Below the pieces are notes generated by a model, which searched no databases, was not told where the DNA came from, and was given only the letters and a program-made list of their open reading frames with translations. Below are positions 17,748-25,753 of a DNA stretch of 36,247 nucleotides, piece by piece. Each line of letters begins with the position of its first letter. Position 1 is the stretch's first letter. Position numbers and translations under genes: made by a program. This DNA comes from JAHBNG01 sp039028975 (GTDB taxonomy: Bacteria > Chloroflexota > Anaerolineae > Caldilineales > Caldilineaceae): the NCBI GenBank assembly GCA_039028975.1, contig JBCCHB010000162.1:1-36247 (forward strand). Reading direction: 5' to 3'.

Positions 17748-17960
17748 AACAGGTATCTCCTAATCTAATTTTCGAATAGTTGTAACACTATACACATTTT
17801 ATTCGCCGCAACATTAGTGGATTGCAATGTCGATCTGTTTGGCACCAGTGCCGCTTTGCGCCCGTGAACAAGTTGCTTGGGGCGGAACCGAATAGGCTCT
17901 CACTAACATTGTGCACGTTTACAGACGCAACGCATCCTGCCCTGAAAATAACAAAGATGA

Positions 17961-18003
17961 AAAGATTAGAAAGATGAAGAATCTGCACAATCCTCTAATC
18001 TTT
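17961..18003 (-). terminator. Inverted repeat after the HAD gene, possible hairpin
   Basis: AAAGATTAGA (17961-17970) is the exact reverse complement of 17994-18003, with a 23-nt spacer. It lies in the 299-nt gap between the HAD gene stop and the MalF-type gene. The stem is AT-rich, so it would be a weak terminator or processing site. Otherwise the gap holds only the motif TTACAGACGCAAnGC near 17920, which recurs near 28953. Confidence 0.35.
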
Positions 18004-18046
18004 GTTCGATTTCATCAGTCCGTGGCGCAGCCTGTTGCGTGTTTAA

Positions 18047-18814
18047 CTACTGAGTATATAGTTGCGATATAAGCTCCGGGATCTCGGTTAACGTATCGAC
18101 AGTTCGTAAGAGACCTGGACAATTCTTGGTTGTCCGACAGAGCAGTATACTCTCCATGCCCAAAGGACGCGGCCCTTCATAATCGTTCTCAAATGAATCA
18201 CCTACATGTAAAACCTGAGATGGCAGAAGGCCGATCTTCTCGGCAACAGCCGCGTAAAAATGCGAATTGGGCTTCTTTACGCCCAGATCATCTGCATGAA
18301 ACGTGGCATCTAGCAAGCCAGCCAATGGCGTACCAGCAAGATATGAGTTGCCATTGGATGCCGCAACAACGGTTAGTCCCATCCCGCGCAGTGCTTCTAA
18401 CGTCGGCATTACGTCTGGATAAATGTAACAGGTAGCAAAGCGTCGCTCGAAGAAGAAATCGCAAATAGGGTCCAAATGTGCGCCGTCAACATCGTTTACA
18501 AGCTGTAATGCCCGCCGAAACGACTCCCTGCGCTTTTCCTCCAAACGAGCGGAAGCAAACTGCGGCTCGCCGCTCACCTCATTACGAATCTGCTGCAACT
18601 CCGCTGCCGTAAAAGCCCGCCCAAATAGGCGGCCAATTTCCTGCCCTGTTTCTGACAGAGCTGAATTCAATATCCGATGAATGTCAACCAATGTCCCATC
18701 GATATCGAAGATTACCGCGCAAATAGAATGATAGGATGATGAGAGAAACGTCTTGTTTTGAGCGTAGTCGAAGAGGTGACAAGATGAGGGAGTTGTCTCT
18801 CTGCCTGGATTCAT
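18047..18814 (-). CDS. HAD-superfamily hydrolase (phosphatase-like)
   Basis: About 255 residues. Motif I is VIFDIDGT (nucleophile and acid/base Asp are D46 and D48 counted from the upstream ATG at 18841). Motif II-like VVAASNG, the motif III lysine in GVKKPNSHF and motif IV VLHVGDSFENDYEG follow, so it is a standard Cof/phosphoglycolate-phosphatase-like enzyme. I prefer the ATG at 18814 because GAGGGAG lies 8 nt before it. Even so, the 30 or so residues before motif I look non-homologous and seem to come from an intergenic repeat (TTCGACTACGCTC). It sits 19-45 nt behind the sugar-binding lipoprotein gene. A role in dephosphorylating the imported sugar or a related metabolite is an inference. 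Confidence 0.85.
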   Translation of the reverse strand: MNPGRETTPSSCHLFDYAQNKTFLSSSYHSICAVIFDIDGTLVDIHRILNSALSETGQEIGRLFGRAFTAAELQQIRNEVSGEPQFASARLEEKRRESFRRALQLVNDVDGAHLDPICDFFFERRFATCYIYPDVMPTLEALRGMGLTVVAASNGNSYLAGTPLAGLLDATFHADDLGVKKPNSHFYAAVAEKIGLLPSQVLHVGDSFENDYEGPRPLGMESILLCRTTKNCPGLLRTVDTLTEIPELISQLYTQ

Positions 18815-18859
18815 CTTGTCGTCTCCCTCAATCTCATTCATTCCATCATCTCATTCATC

Positions 18860-20287
18860 CTAGCCGTCAATCGCTTCCCAAGCCCGATCTGTTGCCTCTT
18901 GTACCTTTTCCTTACATTGGAGCATGGCCTCTTCGGCACTCATAGCGTGCGAGAGGGCGGCACGAGTGGAGTTATCCATTTCAACCCAGTATTCGAGTGC
19001 AGCTACGCCCATTTCGCTACCACAGCCGTGGGTCCAATTTTCCAGGGCATCCCGAGTCAGCGCCCATGTTCCTTGCGCACGCTCATCTAGCTGAGTGACG
19101 TACTCTTCCTCCAGCATTTGCAAGGCAGGCAAGTAACAAGCGAGACGTGGCCAGTACTGGGGTTCTCCATCAAGCTGCTCACGTTCCCACATGCGGGCCG
19201 TGTCTTCAATCGTCGCGTTGGCTTCGGCGCGCCACCCTTCAATACCGATAATCCAGCTCATGAACTGCCATCCCTCATCGGGGTGGACAGCGTCTGGCGA
19301 AAGAACGTACGACCAACCACACGACCAAGTGCTCTTTTCACCACCGTCTGGAATGGGCATGGGTGCCGTACCCCAATCGATGCCAGGGCTGCGGAAAAGA
19401 TCGCCCACAAACCAGTTGCCATTGGCAGACATGGCCGTCCGCCCGGCCACAAAGGGCTGTCCCAAACCGGCTGATTTGGTGGCTTCGTTGAAGGCGTTGG
19501 CGATCTCAAAGTCCCCTACGTAATTATCGTAGAAGTTGACCATCCAGTCTAGGGCTTGGATCCAGCGCTCGTCATCAGCCAAGATAGTGCGCTTGTCGTC
19601 AGAAATAGCAGGGGCTTTGTTGAGGAAACCGTAGAGCCACGTCCACGAATTGCCGTAGAGATAGGGGACAAAGCCGTATCGATCATGGTCACCATCGTCG
19701 TTGATGACGTTGGTGGCATTTGCATACTCTTCCAGTTCTGCCCAGGTGGTTGGTGGGCTATCAGGATCGAGACCGGCCTCAGCGTACATCTCCTTGTTCC
19801 AGTAGAGATAGCGGACATCTGTACGGAGGGGCAACCCAAAGACGTTTCCGTCCCACATGGTCTCTTCGATCTGAACGGGCGTGAAGTCAGACACAGCCAT
19901 GCCAGCCGTTTCCATACGAGGTGTTACATCTTGATAGAGCCCCTTAGCAGCAAATTGGGCAAAGGTGTGGCGATTTTGGAAAGCCGAATCTGGCCCGGTA
20001 CCGGCTGCGGTGGCAGTCAGATATTTTTGGTCGCCAAAGACTGCGTCTCCGATATCAGAATTGCTGACGGCAATGCCTGTCTGCTCGGTAAATTGCTCGT
20101 AGATGGCATCGATTAGCAGTCCGGTTGGGCCCCAGACGTTGATGGTGACGCTTTCTGGTGCTGATGCTCCACCGCCGGAGCCACCATCAGGGGCGGCTAC
20201 CGGAGCAGCACAGGCCGCCAATGCAGTTACGGCAAACAGTCCGCCTGATAGGTTCAGAAAGTCTCTGCGCGATAGATGTTTTGACAT
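18860..20287 (-). CDS. Sugar-type (family 1) solute-binding lipoprotein with Tat-like signal
   Basis: A 475-residue binding protein. The N-terminus has a twin-arginine motif (LSRRDFLNLSGG) followed by a lipobox LAAC with C26, so it appears to be a Tat-exported lipoprotein. The body matches family-1 sugar-binding proteins (TWAELEEYAN, then AFNEATKSAGLGQPF with GRTAMSANGNW, DEGWQFMSW). I use the ATG at 20287, six nt after GGAGGAA; an upstream in-frame ATG at 20302 overlaps that ribosome site. It heads the unit that continues with the HAD phosphatase and the MalF/MalG-type permeases. Confidence 0.92.
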   Translation of the reverse strand: MSKHLSRRDFLNLSGGLFAVTALAACAAPVAAPDGGSGGGASAPESVTINVWGPTGLLIDAIYEQFTEQTGIAVSNSDIGDAVFGDQKYLTATAAGTGPDSAFQNRHTFAQFAAKGLYQDVTPRMETAGMAVSDFTPVQIEETMWDGNVFGLPLRTDVRYLYWNKEMYAEAGLDPDSPPTTWAELEEYANATNVINDDGDHDRYGFVPYLYGNSWTWLYGFLNKAPAISDDKRTILADDERWIQALDWMVNFYDNYVGDFEIANAFNEATKSAGLGQPFVAGRTAMSANGNWFVGDLFRSPGIDWGTAPMPIPDGGEKSTWSCGWSYVLSPDAVHPDEGWQFMSWIIGIEGWRAEANATIEDTARMWEREQLDGEPQYWPRLACYLPALQMLEEEYVTQLDERAQGTWALTRDALENWTHGCGSEMGVAALEYWVEMDNSTRAALSHAMSAEEAMLQCKEKVQEATDRAWEAIDG

Positions 20288-20293
20288 GAGGGA

Positions 20294-20300
20294 TTCCTCC
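20294..20300 (-). promoter_or_regulatory. Ribosome binding site that sets the start at 20287
   Basis: Minus-strand GGAGGAA is separated by TCCCTC from the ATG at 20287. The upstream in-frame ATG at 20302 would lie on top of this site, so it is unlikely to be used. Confidence 0.75.
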
Positions 20301-20352
20301 ATTGGTGTATATGAAAAGCTATCGGTTGGGATACTGCTATACTGCGGTTGGC

Positions 20353-20407
20353 CATAGATGAGAATAATTCGACATAGTTTATCTCCAGTAGATTATTCTC
20401 ATCTATG
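20353..20407. promoter_or_regulatory. Perfect 16-bp inverted repeat with 23-nt spacer
   Basis: CATAGATGAGAATAAT (20353-20368) is the exact reverse complement of 20392-20407. It lies 66 bp upstream of the binding lipoprotein start and about 190 bp from the divergent DMT transporter gene. It could be a paired operator or an RNA hairpin; no T-run follows to suggest a terminator. Confidence 0.6.
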
Positions 20408-20431
20408 ACAGAGTTAAGTATATATTTTGAT

Positions 20432-20494
20432 CCGTTAGAAAATCGTGGTTTGGTCTTTTTGGTAGAGTTACGAAAAGCTACGGTATTCAAATCG
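20432..20494. promoter_or_regulatory. 63-bp element related to the one at 9437-9500
   Basis: It begins CCGTT, has the core TTTGGTCTTTTTGGTAGAG and ends TTCAAATCG, aligning over its full length with the 64-bp element at 9437-9500, but its arms are less symmetric. Both copies lie 70-130 bp upstream of a minus-strand gene. Confidence 0.5.
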
Positions 20495-20599
20495 ATCGCA
20501 TCATAGGGGAGTGAAGGTAGTGTACCTTATCCATCGTTCTGGAGCAACATGGAGAATTTGTCGTGTCAGGAGTTGGAAATTGTCAACCGTGAATGGTAA

Positions 20600-21532
20600 A
20601 TGTGGTATCATCCGATGATGACTCAGATAAAATTGACTACACAATCGACCCCTCAATCGGAACCTCATTGGATGGGCTGGTTCCTGGCCGTAAGTGCATC
20701 CCTTTCTACTACGCTAGTCATTCCGCTGGTACGGGGTTCTGTGGTGGGTGGCCTGAGTCCCACCATCATGTTGCTGTTGCGATTGATCATTACGGTGGTC
20801 CTGTTGGCAGGAACTATCGCCCTAACAAACCCTCAGCTCTTCAAAATTGATCGGCGGGGCGCTATTGCCGTCACGCTCATTGGGATCATTAGTGGTGTGG
20901 AAATCTGTACCTTCTTCTGGTCGTTGGCTTATATGGATGGATCCATGGTGGCCATGCTTAAATCTGTGCAACCTTTGGCTGTCCTACTTTTACTCACGCT
21001 GCGGGGGGAATCGTTGACTCGACGGCATTTGGTGCGGGTGGCATTAGCGATAGGGGGAATTTACCTGTTGGTTGGTCCAGGCGGGCAGGTAGCAGCTATG
21101 GGGCTGATCTTAATCGTAGCGTCTGTAGTCCTATATGCTCTACAACTTGTCCTCACCCAGTGGTATCTGATTGCCTATGATTTCAGAACGATCACCTTCT
21201 ACATGCTGACCATGATGATGCTGGTGGTCTTTGGGTGGTGGTGGGTAGAAGAGATGCCTTGGCAAGATCCTGGTGCGTCGGGTTGGCTGGCCATTGCTGT
21301 TCTGGCCCTAGTTAGCACTTATTTTGCGCGGATGGCTCTCTTTTCTGCGGTACGCCTTATTGGCAGTGGCCAAGTGGCCCTCTTGTGGCCTCTGCAAACG
21401 TTGGGGTCGATTGTGCTATCGGTCCTCTTTTTGCAGGAACAGTTGACGCTTGTGCAGTGGGTGGGTGGTATGTTTATTTTGACGAGTGCCTTTCTAGCAA
21501 TTGAACGAAACAAGAAGGTAGTCAATCGTTGA
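20600..21532 (+). CDS. DMT-superfamily (EamA) transporter
   Basis: A 310-residue membrane protein with about ten hydrophobic segments in two homologous halves, as expected for EamA/RhaT-like metabolite exporters or nucleotide-sugar transporters. Typical signatures are GVEICTFFWSLAYM in the first half and ALVSTYFARMALFSAVRLIG in the second. There is no clear ribosome site before 20600; ATGs at 20615 and 20618 are alternative starts. It is the only plus-strand gene between two minus-strand sugar importer sets and ends convergently 66 nt from the next gene. Substrate unknown. Confidence 0.88.
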   Translation: MWYHPMMTQIKLTTQSTPQSEPHWMGWFLAVSASLSTTLVIPLVRGSVVGGLSPTIMLLLRLIITVVLLAGTIALTNPQLFKIDRRGAIAVTLIGIISGVEICTFFWSLAYMDGSMVAMLKSVQPLAVLLLLTLRGESLTRRHLVRVALAIGGIYLLVGPGGQVAAMGLILIVASVVLYALQLVLTQWYLIAYDFRTITFYMLTMMMLVVFGWWWVEEMPWQDPGASGWLAIAVLALVSTYFARMALFSAVRLIGSGQVALLWPLQTLGSIVLSVLFLQEQLTLVQWVGGMFILTSAFLAIERNKKVVNR

Positions 21533-21598
21533 TGGTGGCTGGTGCGTCAAGCAGCTAAGGAATCAGGATCAAATAAAGCCCGAAAGGTAGATCCACCA

Positions 21599-22492
21599 TC
21601 ACCCTTTCACGGCGCCCATAGTCAAATTATCCAGCAACTGCTTGCGGCCTGCGATAAAGATCAACACAACTGGTAAGGTAGCGATAAATGAGCCACCCAG
21701 AATCATACCGTACTCTACTTTATACAGTCCATTGAGTGTGGCTAGTCCTAGTGGGTAGGTAAAATTCTCGGGACTGCGCAGCACAATGAGCGGCCATAAA
21801 TAGTCATTCCAGGCCCCCAGAAAGACTAGGACAGCCAGCACCGACAGCGCACCACGGGCCAAAGGCATCCCAATGCGCCAAAACAGACCCCACTCAGACG
21901 TACCATCGATCCGCCCTGCGTCTAGCAACTCGCTGGGAATAGAAACCATAGCCTGACGCATAAAAAAAGCACCAAAAGCACTGAGCGAGCTAGGCAAAAT
22001 AACACCCATAAAGCTGTCGAGCAGGTTAATGTTGACCATCAGTTGGAAGAGCGGCACTAGCGTGACCTGAAAGGGAATGGTAAAGGTCGCCAGCAGAAAG
22101 ATGGTAAGAAGATTACGACCGCGGAACTCATACTTAGCAAAACCCCAGCCAACCATGGACGCTATCAACAACGTTAACAGCGTCTGCGAAACAGCAATTA
22201 CGGTGCTATTGAGCATCTGCCGTAGATAAGGTACTTCATCCCCACTCAGCAGCCGCTGATAATTACTCGTGGTCGGCTCCTGTACCATAATCGTTACTGG
22301 GTAGTTGAAAATCTCGCCGTTGGTCTTGAACGACCCGGTGATCATATACAGAAACGGAATACCAACCAAGATGGCAAAAAAGAAGAGCAGCCCATAGATG
22401 AGGATCGTTTCCAATAGGCTGCTGGCCTGCTTGGTCAGATGGTTTTCGCCTGCTCCTGGGATAGTAGAGTGAGGTATTGTAGAGCCAGCCAC
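21599..22492 (-). CDS. Carbohydrate ABC permease, MalG type (second set)
   Basis: A 297-residue permease with about six membrane segments. The EAA-type coupling motif reads ELLDAGRIDGTSEWGLFWRI, followed by the usual GMPLARGALSVLAVL. It is encoded one nucleotide after the MalF-type partner at 22494-23384. The N-terminal 20 residues are Ser/Thr/Pro-rich and look like a cytoplasmic tail. No ATPase gene is nearby. Confidence 0.93.
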   Translation of the reverse strand: MAGSTIPHSTIPGAGENHLTKQASSLLETILIYGLLFFFAILVGIPFLYMITGSFKTNGEIFNYPVTIMVQEPTTSNYQRLLSGDEVPYLRQMLNSTVIAVSQTLLTLLIASMVGWGFAKYEFRGRNLLTIFLLATFTIPFQVTLVPLFQLMVNINLLDSFMGVILPSSLSAFGAFFMRQAMVSIPSELLDAGRIDGTSEWGLFWRIGMPLARGALSVLAVLVFLGAWNDYLWPLIVLRSPENFTYPLGLATLNGLYKVEYGMILGGSFIATLPVVLIFIAGRKQLLDNLTMGAVKG

Positions 22493-22493
22493 G

Positions 22494-23384
22494 TTAATCC
22501 TCTCGAAACGCCCGTATAAAATAGAGCTGAATAACGGTCAACGCAACAATGATAATGGCTAGCGAATAACCAATGGCCGAGGCATAGCCCATCTTGAGTT
22601 CGCGGAACCCACGGGTGTAGAGATACATGGTCATGGTCATACCCGAATTGTTGGGGCCACCCGCCATGCTGCGCAGCAACGTCACCGGTTCGGCAAAGAG
22701 GTTGTAGGAACCGATGATAGCAAAGGTCAAGACAAAGGCTAGCACGGGTCGCAACATGGGCAACGTCACATGGCGAAAGACTTGCCAGCGGCTGGCGCCG
22801 TCTACCTTGGCTGCTTCGGTTAGCTCGGGGGGAATATTCTGCAACCCCACCATAAAGTAGAGGGCATTAATCCCCGTATAGCGCCAAGTGCCAAGGATAA
22901 TAATCGCAGGCATAACCCAAAATGCTTCACGCAGCCAGCGAATTGGCTCAACGCCCAGGGGAATTAACAGAAGATTGTTGATGAGACCATACTCTTCTTC
23001 AAAGACGAGGCCAAAGATAATCCCCACCACGACGCCCGCAGTGATGTTGGGCGTAAAGAAGAATAGCCTGAAGAACTCGCGGAACCGCAGTCTGGGCGCG
23101 TAGAGAATCATCCCCAAAATCAAGGCGAGTGGCACAATAATAAAGACGCTACCTAGGGCGTAATAGGTCGTATTCCAGAGCGAGGTGAAAAAGAGCTCGT
23201 CTTTGGTAAAGAGCCGCACATAGTTGCCCAGCCCTTCAAAGCGCGGCTCTGCATTAATGCCCTGCTGGCGGAAAAAACTCAGCCGCAGTGATTGCAAGAT
23301 CGGTGCCAAAAAGAAGATCGCATACCCAATAAAGAATGGGCTGATAAAAAGGTATGGAGCGAGTTTCCGGCTGCGGCTATACAT
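22494..23384 (-). CDS. Carbohydrate ABC permease, MalF type (second set)
   Basis: A 296-residue permease with six membrane segments and the coupling motif ELTEAAKVDGASRWQVFRHV. It is the partner of the MalG-type permease directly downstream. The gap of 152 nt to the upstream binding lipoprotein gene contains nine copies of an 8-bp repeat, an unusual arrangement within one importer unit. Confidence 0.93.
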   Translation of the reverse strand: MYSRSRKLAPYLFISPFFIGYAIFFLAPILQSLRLSFFRQQGINAEPRFEGLGNYVRLFTKDELFFTSLWNTTYYALGSVFIIVPLALILGMILYAPRLRFREFFRLFFFTPNITAGVVVGIIFGLVFEEEYGLINNLLLIPLGVEPIRWLREAFWVMPAIIILGTWRYTGINALYFMVGLQNIPPELTEAAKVDGASRWQVFRHVTLPMLRPVLAFVLTFAIIGSYNLFAEPVTLLRSMAGGPNNSGMTMTMYLYTRGFRELKMGYASAIGYSLAIIIVALTVIQLYFIRAFRED

Positions 23385-23422
23385 AAGGATGATTATGTGG
23401 TCTTACGGTGTCAGGGTGTTAG

Positions 23423-23494
23423 GGCGACAAGGCGACAAGGCGACAAGGCGACAAGGCGACAAGGCGACAAGGCGACAAGGCGACAAGGCGACAA
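23423..23494. repeat. Nine perfect copies of an 8-bp tandem repeat (GGCGACAA)
   Basis: Nine uninterrupted units of GGCGACAA (TTGTCGCC in the transcript sense) fill 72 bp of the gap between the binding lipoprotein stop (23537) and the MalF-type start (23384). Perfect copies of a short unit are prone to slippage, so copy number may vary between strains. Confidence 0.97.
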
Positions 23495-23536
23495 GGATGA
23501 ATTATAACCCTGCCACTCGGTCACCCTTCAACTTTA

Positions 23537-24856
23537 CTAATTCTCTAACGCCATCTCTTCGCGGATTGTCTCGGCAATTTCCGTAAAGACATCCTCTGGT
23601 GAGCGCACGCCAGTAAGTATATCCTGGAAGGTAGTACCACGAAGATCATTGAGCTGAGACCGGAAAGGACTCTGGAATTGGGCTGGTGCCTCAGGGCCTA
23701 CATCCGCAAATACTGCGCCCAGATCCTGACCGGAGAAATAAGCATCGTCCGCGTGAAGGCGCTCATTATCCATGGCTGGGATAAAGGGAGGGAAGAGGTT
23801 CGTCAATTCAAAACGGCGTACATTTCCTTCTACAGAGAGCATGGCAAATTCTAAGAAGTCCAAAGCAGCTTCTACGTTGGGGCTGGTCTTAACAACCGTC
23901 AGGCCAGTCCCACCCCAAACGCTGGTTCGTATCCCGCCAGCTTCCCAGGCGGGCAGGGGTGCCGCCTTCCACATGCCTTCCAACTCGGGGGCATTGTCCT
24001 TAAAGAAACCAGCGTACCAGTCAGCCCCTACCATTGAGATAAGTGACCCATCTTTGAACGCGGCCCACGCCGCATCTCCCGAAGGCATTTCAGCTGCAAC
24101 GCCCGCTTCGATCTGAGCCAGAAGCCACTCCATGGTTTCAACCGAGATGGCAGAATCGATGGTGACGTCACCTTCGGCGTTAAAATAGTCGGCCCCGCGT
24201 TGGCGGAGCAACAGTTCATGCAGACTGCCGTGAATGGGGAGCGGCACAACGTCGGCATTATCGGCCACAATAACAGTAGCCGCTTCCACAAAATCGTCCC
24301 ACGTCTCAAACGTCTGCGGATCGAAACCGGCCCCTTCCCAGATGTCGGCACGGTAGTAGAGAACAACAGGCGTGAGGGCATGCTCTACGCCGTAAGTCGT
24401 TCCTTCGTAGGTGTATAGCGCTTGGCGTGCAGCAACCAATTGTTCATTGTAACCCCCTTCGGCCAGCAGCTCATTGAGAGGCACTAACCCTGGATCGGTA
24501 CCGCCACGCAAAAAGCCGCCAAAGCGTCCTTGCTCAATATCCGAGAGGTCGGGCGCGCCCGCTCCACCAGATTGGAGCGAGATCAGCAAGCGGTCATGCA
24601 TATCGCCATAGGCAATCTCAACCACTTCTAGCTCAAAATTGGGATTTACTTCTTCCTTGTAGCGTTCGGCCTGCTCCTCAAACCAACGTGCATGAGTGTT
24701 AACGAATGTCCACAGCTCTAGTGAGACCGCTTCGTCGCCGCTAGATCCGCTATCCGAAGTAGTAGCTGTATCGGCGGGTGCAGGAGCGGGGCATCCAACC
24801 AGGACAAAAACGCAAATGATAAGCAAGTATAGCCATTTTAGGGAATGGGGTTTCAT
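23537..24856 (-). CDS. Sugar-type (family 1) solute-binding lipoprotein (second set)
   Basis: A 439-residue lipoprotein: MKPHSLKW, a hydrophobic stretch and the lipobox LVGC with C22, then a Ser/Asp/Gly-rich linker and a family-1 binding fold (SLELWTFVNTHARWFEEQ; ISLQSGGAGAPDLSDIEQG). Export is probably by Sec, unlike the Tat-like signal of the other set. AAAGGAGAAC lies upstream of the ATG. It heads the unit with the permeases at 22494 and 21599. The ligand is probably an oligosaccharide or related solute. Confidence 0.92.
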   Translation of the reverse strand: MKPHSLKWLYLLIICVFVLVGCPAPAPADTATTSDSGSSGDEAVSLELWTFVNTHARWFEEQAERYKEEVNPNFELEVVEIAYGDMHDRLLISLQSGGAGAPDLSDIEQGRFGGFLRGGTDPGLVPLNELLAEGGYNEQLVAARQALYTYEGTTYGVEHALTPVVLYYRADIWEGAGFDPQTFETWDDFVEAATVIVADNADVVPLPIHGSLHELLLRQRGADYFNAEGDVTIDSAISVETMEWLLAQIEAGVAAEMPSGDAAWAAFKDGSLISMVGADWYAGFFKDNAPELEGMWKAAPLPAWEAGGIRTSVWGGTGLTVVKTSPNVEAALDFLEFAMLSVEGNVRRFELTNLFPPFIPAMDNERLHADDAYFSGQDLGAVFADVGPEAPAQFQSPFRSQLNDLRGTTFQDILTGVRSPEDVFTEIAETIREEMALEN

Positions 24857-25175
24857 GGACGGTGTTCTCCTTTGATTACACTACTATAGTTTTATTTTTA
24901 GGAACGGGAATTAAATAATTTGATCATTTGGTGGGGCTCACCCGATTGGAACGCGCAAGTTAATTTTGGCTCATTCCTTAGTCACTTCAAAGTGAACAAG
25001 GGGGAGGAGACAGCCAGATATGTATTTTTATGGTATCACACGAGGAACAGCTTGCCAAACAGCAAAAAAATCAACCTATTTTGCCAAACTAAGCAAATTT
25101 CACTGCATAACCAATCATCGTGACCAGTCCGTTGACCCAGGTGATATCAGCAAAAACGACATTGCGAGCGACTAC
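24857..25175. other. Intergenic region of 319 bp
   Basis: It contains the presumed promoter of the minus-strand lipoprotein gene (AT-rich, about 24880-24925) and the short palindrome CACTTCAAAGTG near 24983. Overlapping plus-strand frames here do not look like proteins. I see no RNA gene or terminator. Confidence 0.5.
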
Positions 25176-25550
25176 TTATGCACTATTCCTACTCAACCAT
25201 ACAAAAATCAAGGCCACTATAGCCGGAACTGCCTGAATCAACACAATCCTCGGACTGGCTGTCATACCGCCGTAGATTCCGGCGATAGTGACACAAATCA
25301 GAAAAAAGAGCTTAAACGCATAGCCAGTCTTTGCATTGGGTGCAAGCAGGCCCGCCACGAGGCCAGCCGCCAGGAAACCGTTGTAGAGGCCCTGGTTTGC
25401 AGCTAATGTCTTTGACATCTCAGCCTGCTCAAGCGTCATGCCAAAGGCTGCCAAACTTCGGGGAGTTGTCCACAAAAACATCTCCAAAATCAGAATATAG
25501 ATATGTTCAATCGCGACGATTGCAACGAGAATATTTGCAACTATTTTCAT
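25176..25550 (-). CDS. DUF1304 family membrane protein
   Basis: A 124-residue protein with four predicted membrane helices. It shows the DUF1304 layout: an N-terminal helix followed by HIYILILEMFLW, then NQGLYNGFLAAGL and GIYGGMTASPRI with a final helix. The function of the family is unknown. It is isolated on the minus strand between intergenic DNA and a gene remnant. Confidence 0.9.
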   Translation of the reverse strand: MKIVANILVAIVAIEHIYILILEMFLWTTPRSLAAFGMTLEQAEMSKTLAANQGLYNGFLAAGLVAGLLAPNAKTGYAFKLFFLICVTIAGIYGGMTASPRIVLIQAVPAIVALIFVWLSRNSA

Positions 25551-25552
25551 CC

Positions 25553-25753
25553 CTATTCCTCTGTTGTGCTTGCAGCGATTGCTGCTTGTTCAAATGCATA
25601 ATTGACAGCCCCAAGTAATCGTTCAAGCTCGACTGTATGAAATCGGTGCCTATCTCGTTCTAGCAAGTTTCCGGTCAAGTGGCCAAAATCCCAGTCCGGC
25701 CCGTCTGTCACGATACCATAGGCTGTTTTTGTTGGTATATTTTTTTCAACAAA
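25553..25753 (-). pseudogene. C-terminal remnant of a nuclease-like or Uma2-like protein
   Basis: A minus-strand frame without a normal start runs from an in-frame stop at 25754-25756 to TAG at 25553-25555 (about 66 codons). It reads like real protein: AYGIVTDGPDWDFGHLTGN, then LLERDRHRFHTVELERLLG and AVNYAFEQAA. The pattern 'YGIVTDGxxWxF..L.GN' resembles C-termini of restriction-endonuclease-fold proteins common in cyanobacteria and Chloroflexota; this assignment is an inference. It abuts the 3' end of the PhyH gene at 25746, where the upstream part of the gene is missing. Confidence 0.5.

Noticed and set aside
21530..21601. Bidirectional terminator between the DMT transporter and MalG-type genes
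   Set aside because: The arms TGATGGTGG/CCACCATCA are complementary but enclose 54 nt and overlap both stop regions, with no T-run; too weak to call.
23423..23494. Possible CRISPR array
   Set aside because: The 8-bp units are contiguous without spacers and there are no cas genes in the window.
23224..23586. Plus-strand frame containing RRQGDKAT repeats
   Set aside because: Its repeats are a translation of the 8-bp DNA array, and the rest overlaps permease and binding-protein genes antisense.
25020..25406. Plus-strand frame opposite DUF1304
   Set aside because: Antisense to a clear DUF1304 gene and low in protein-like character.
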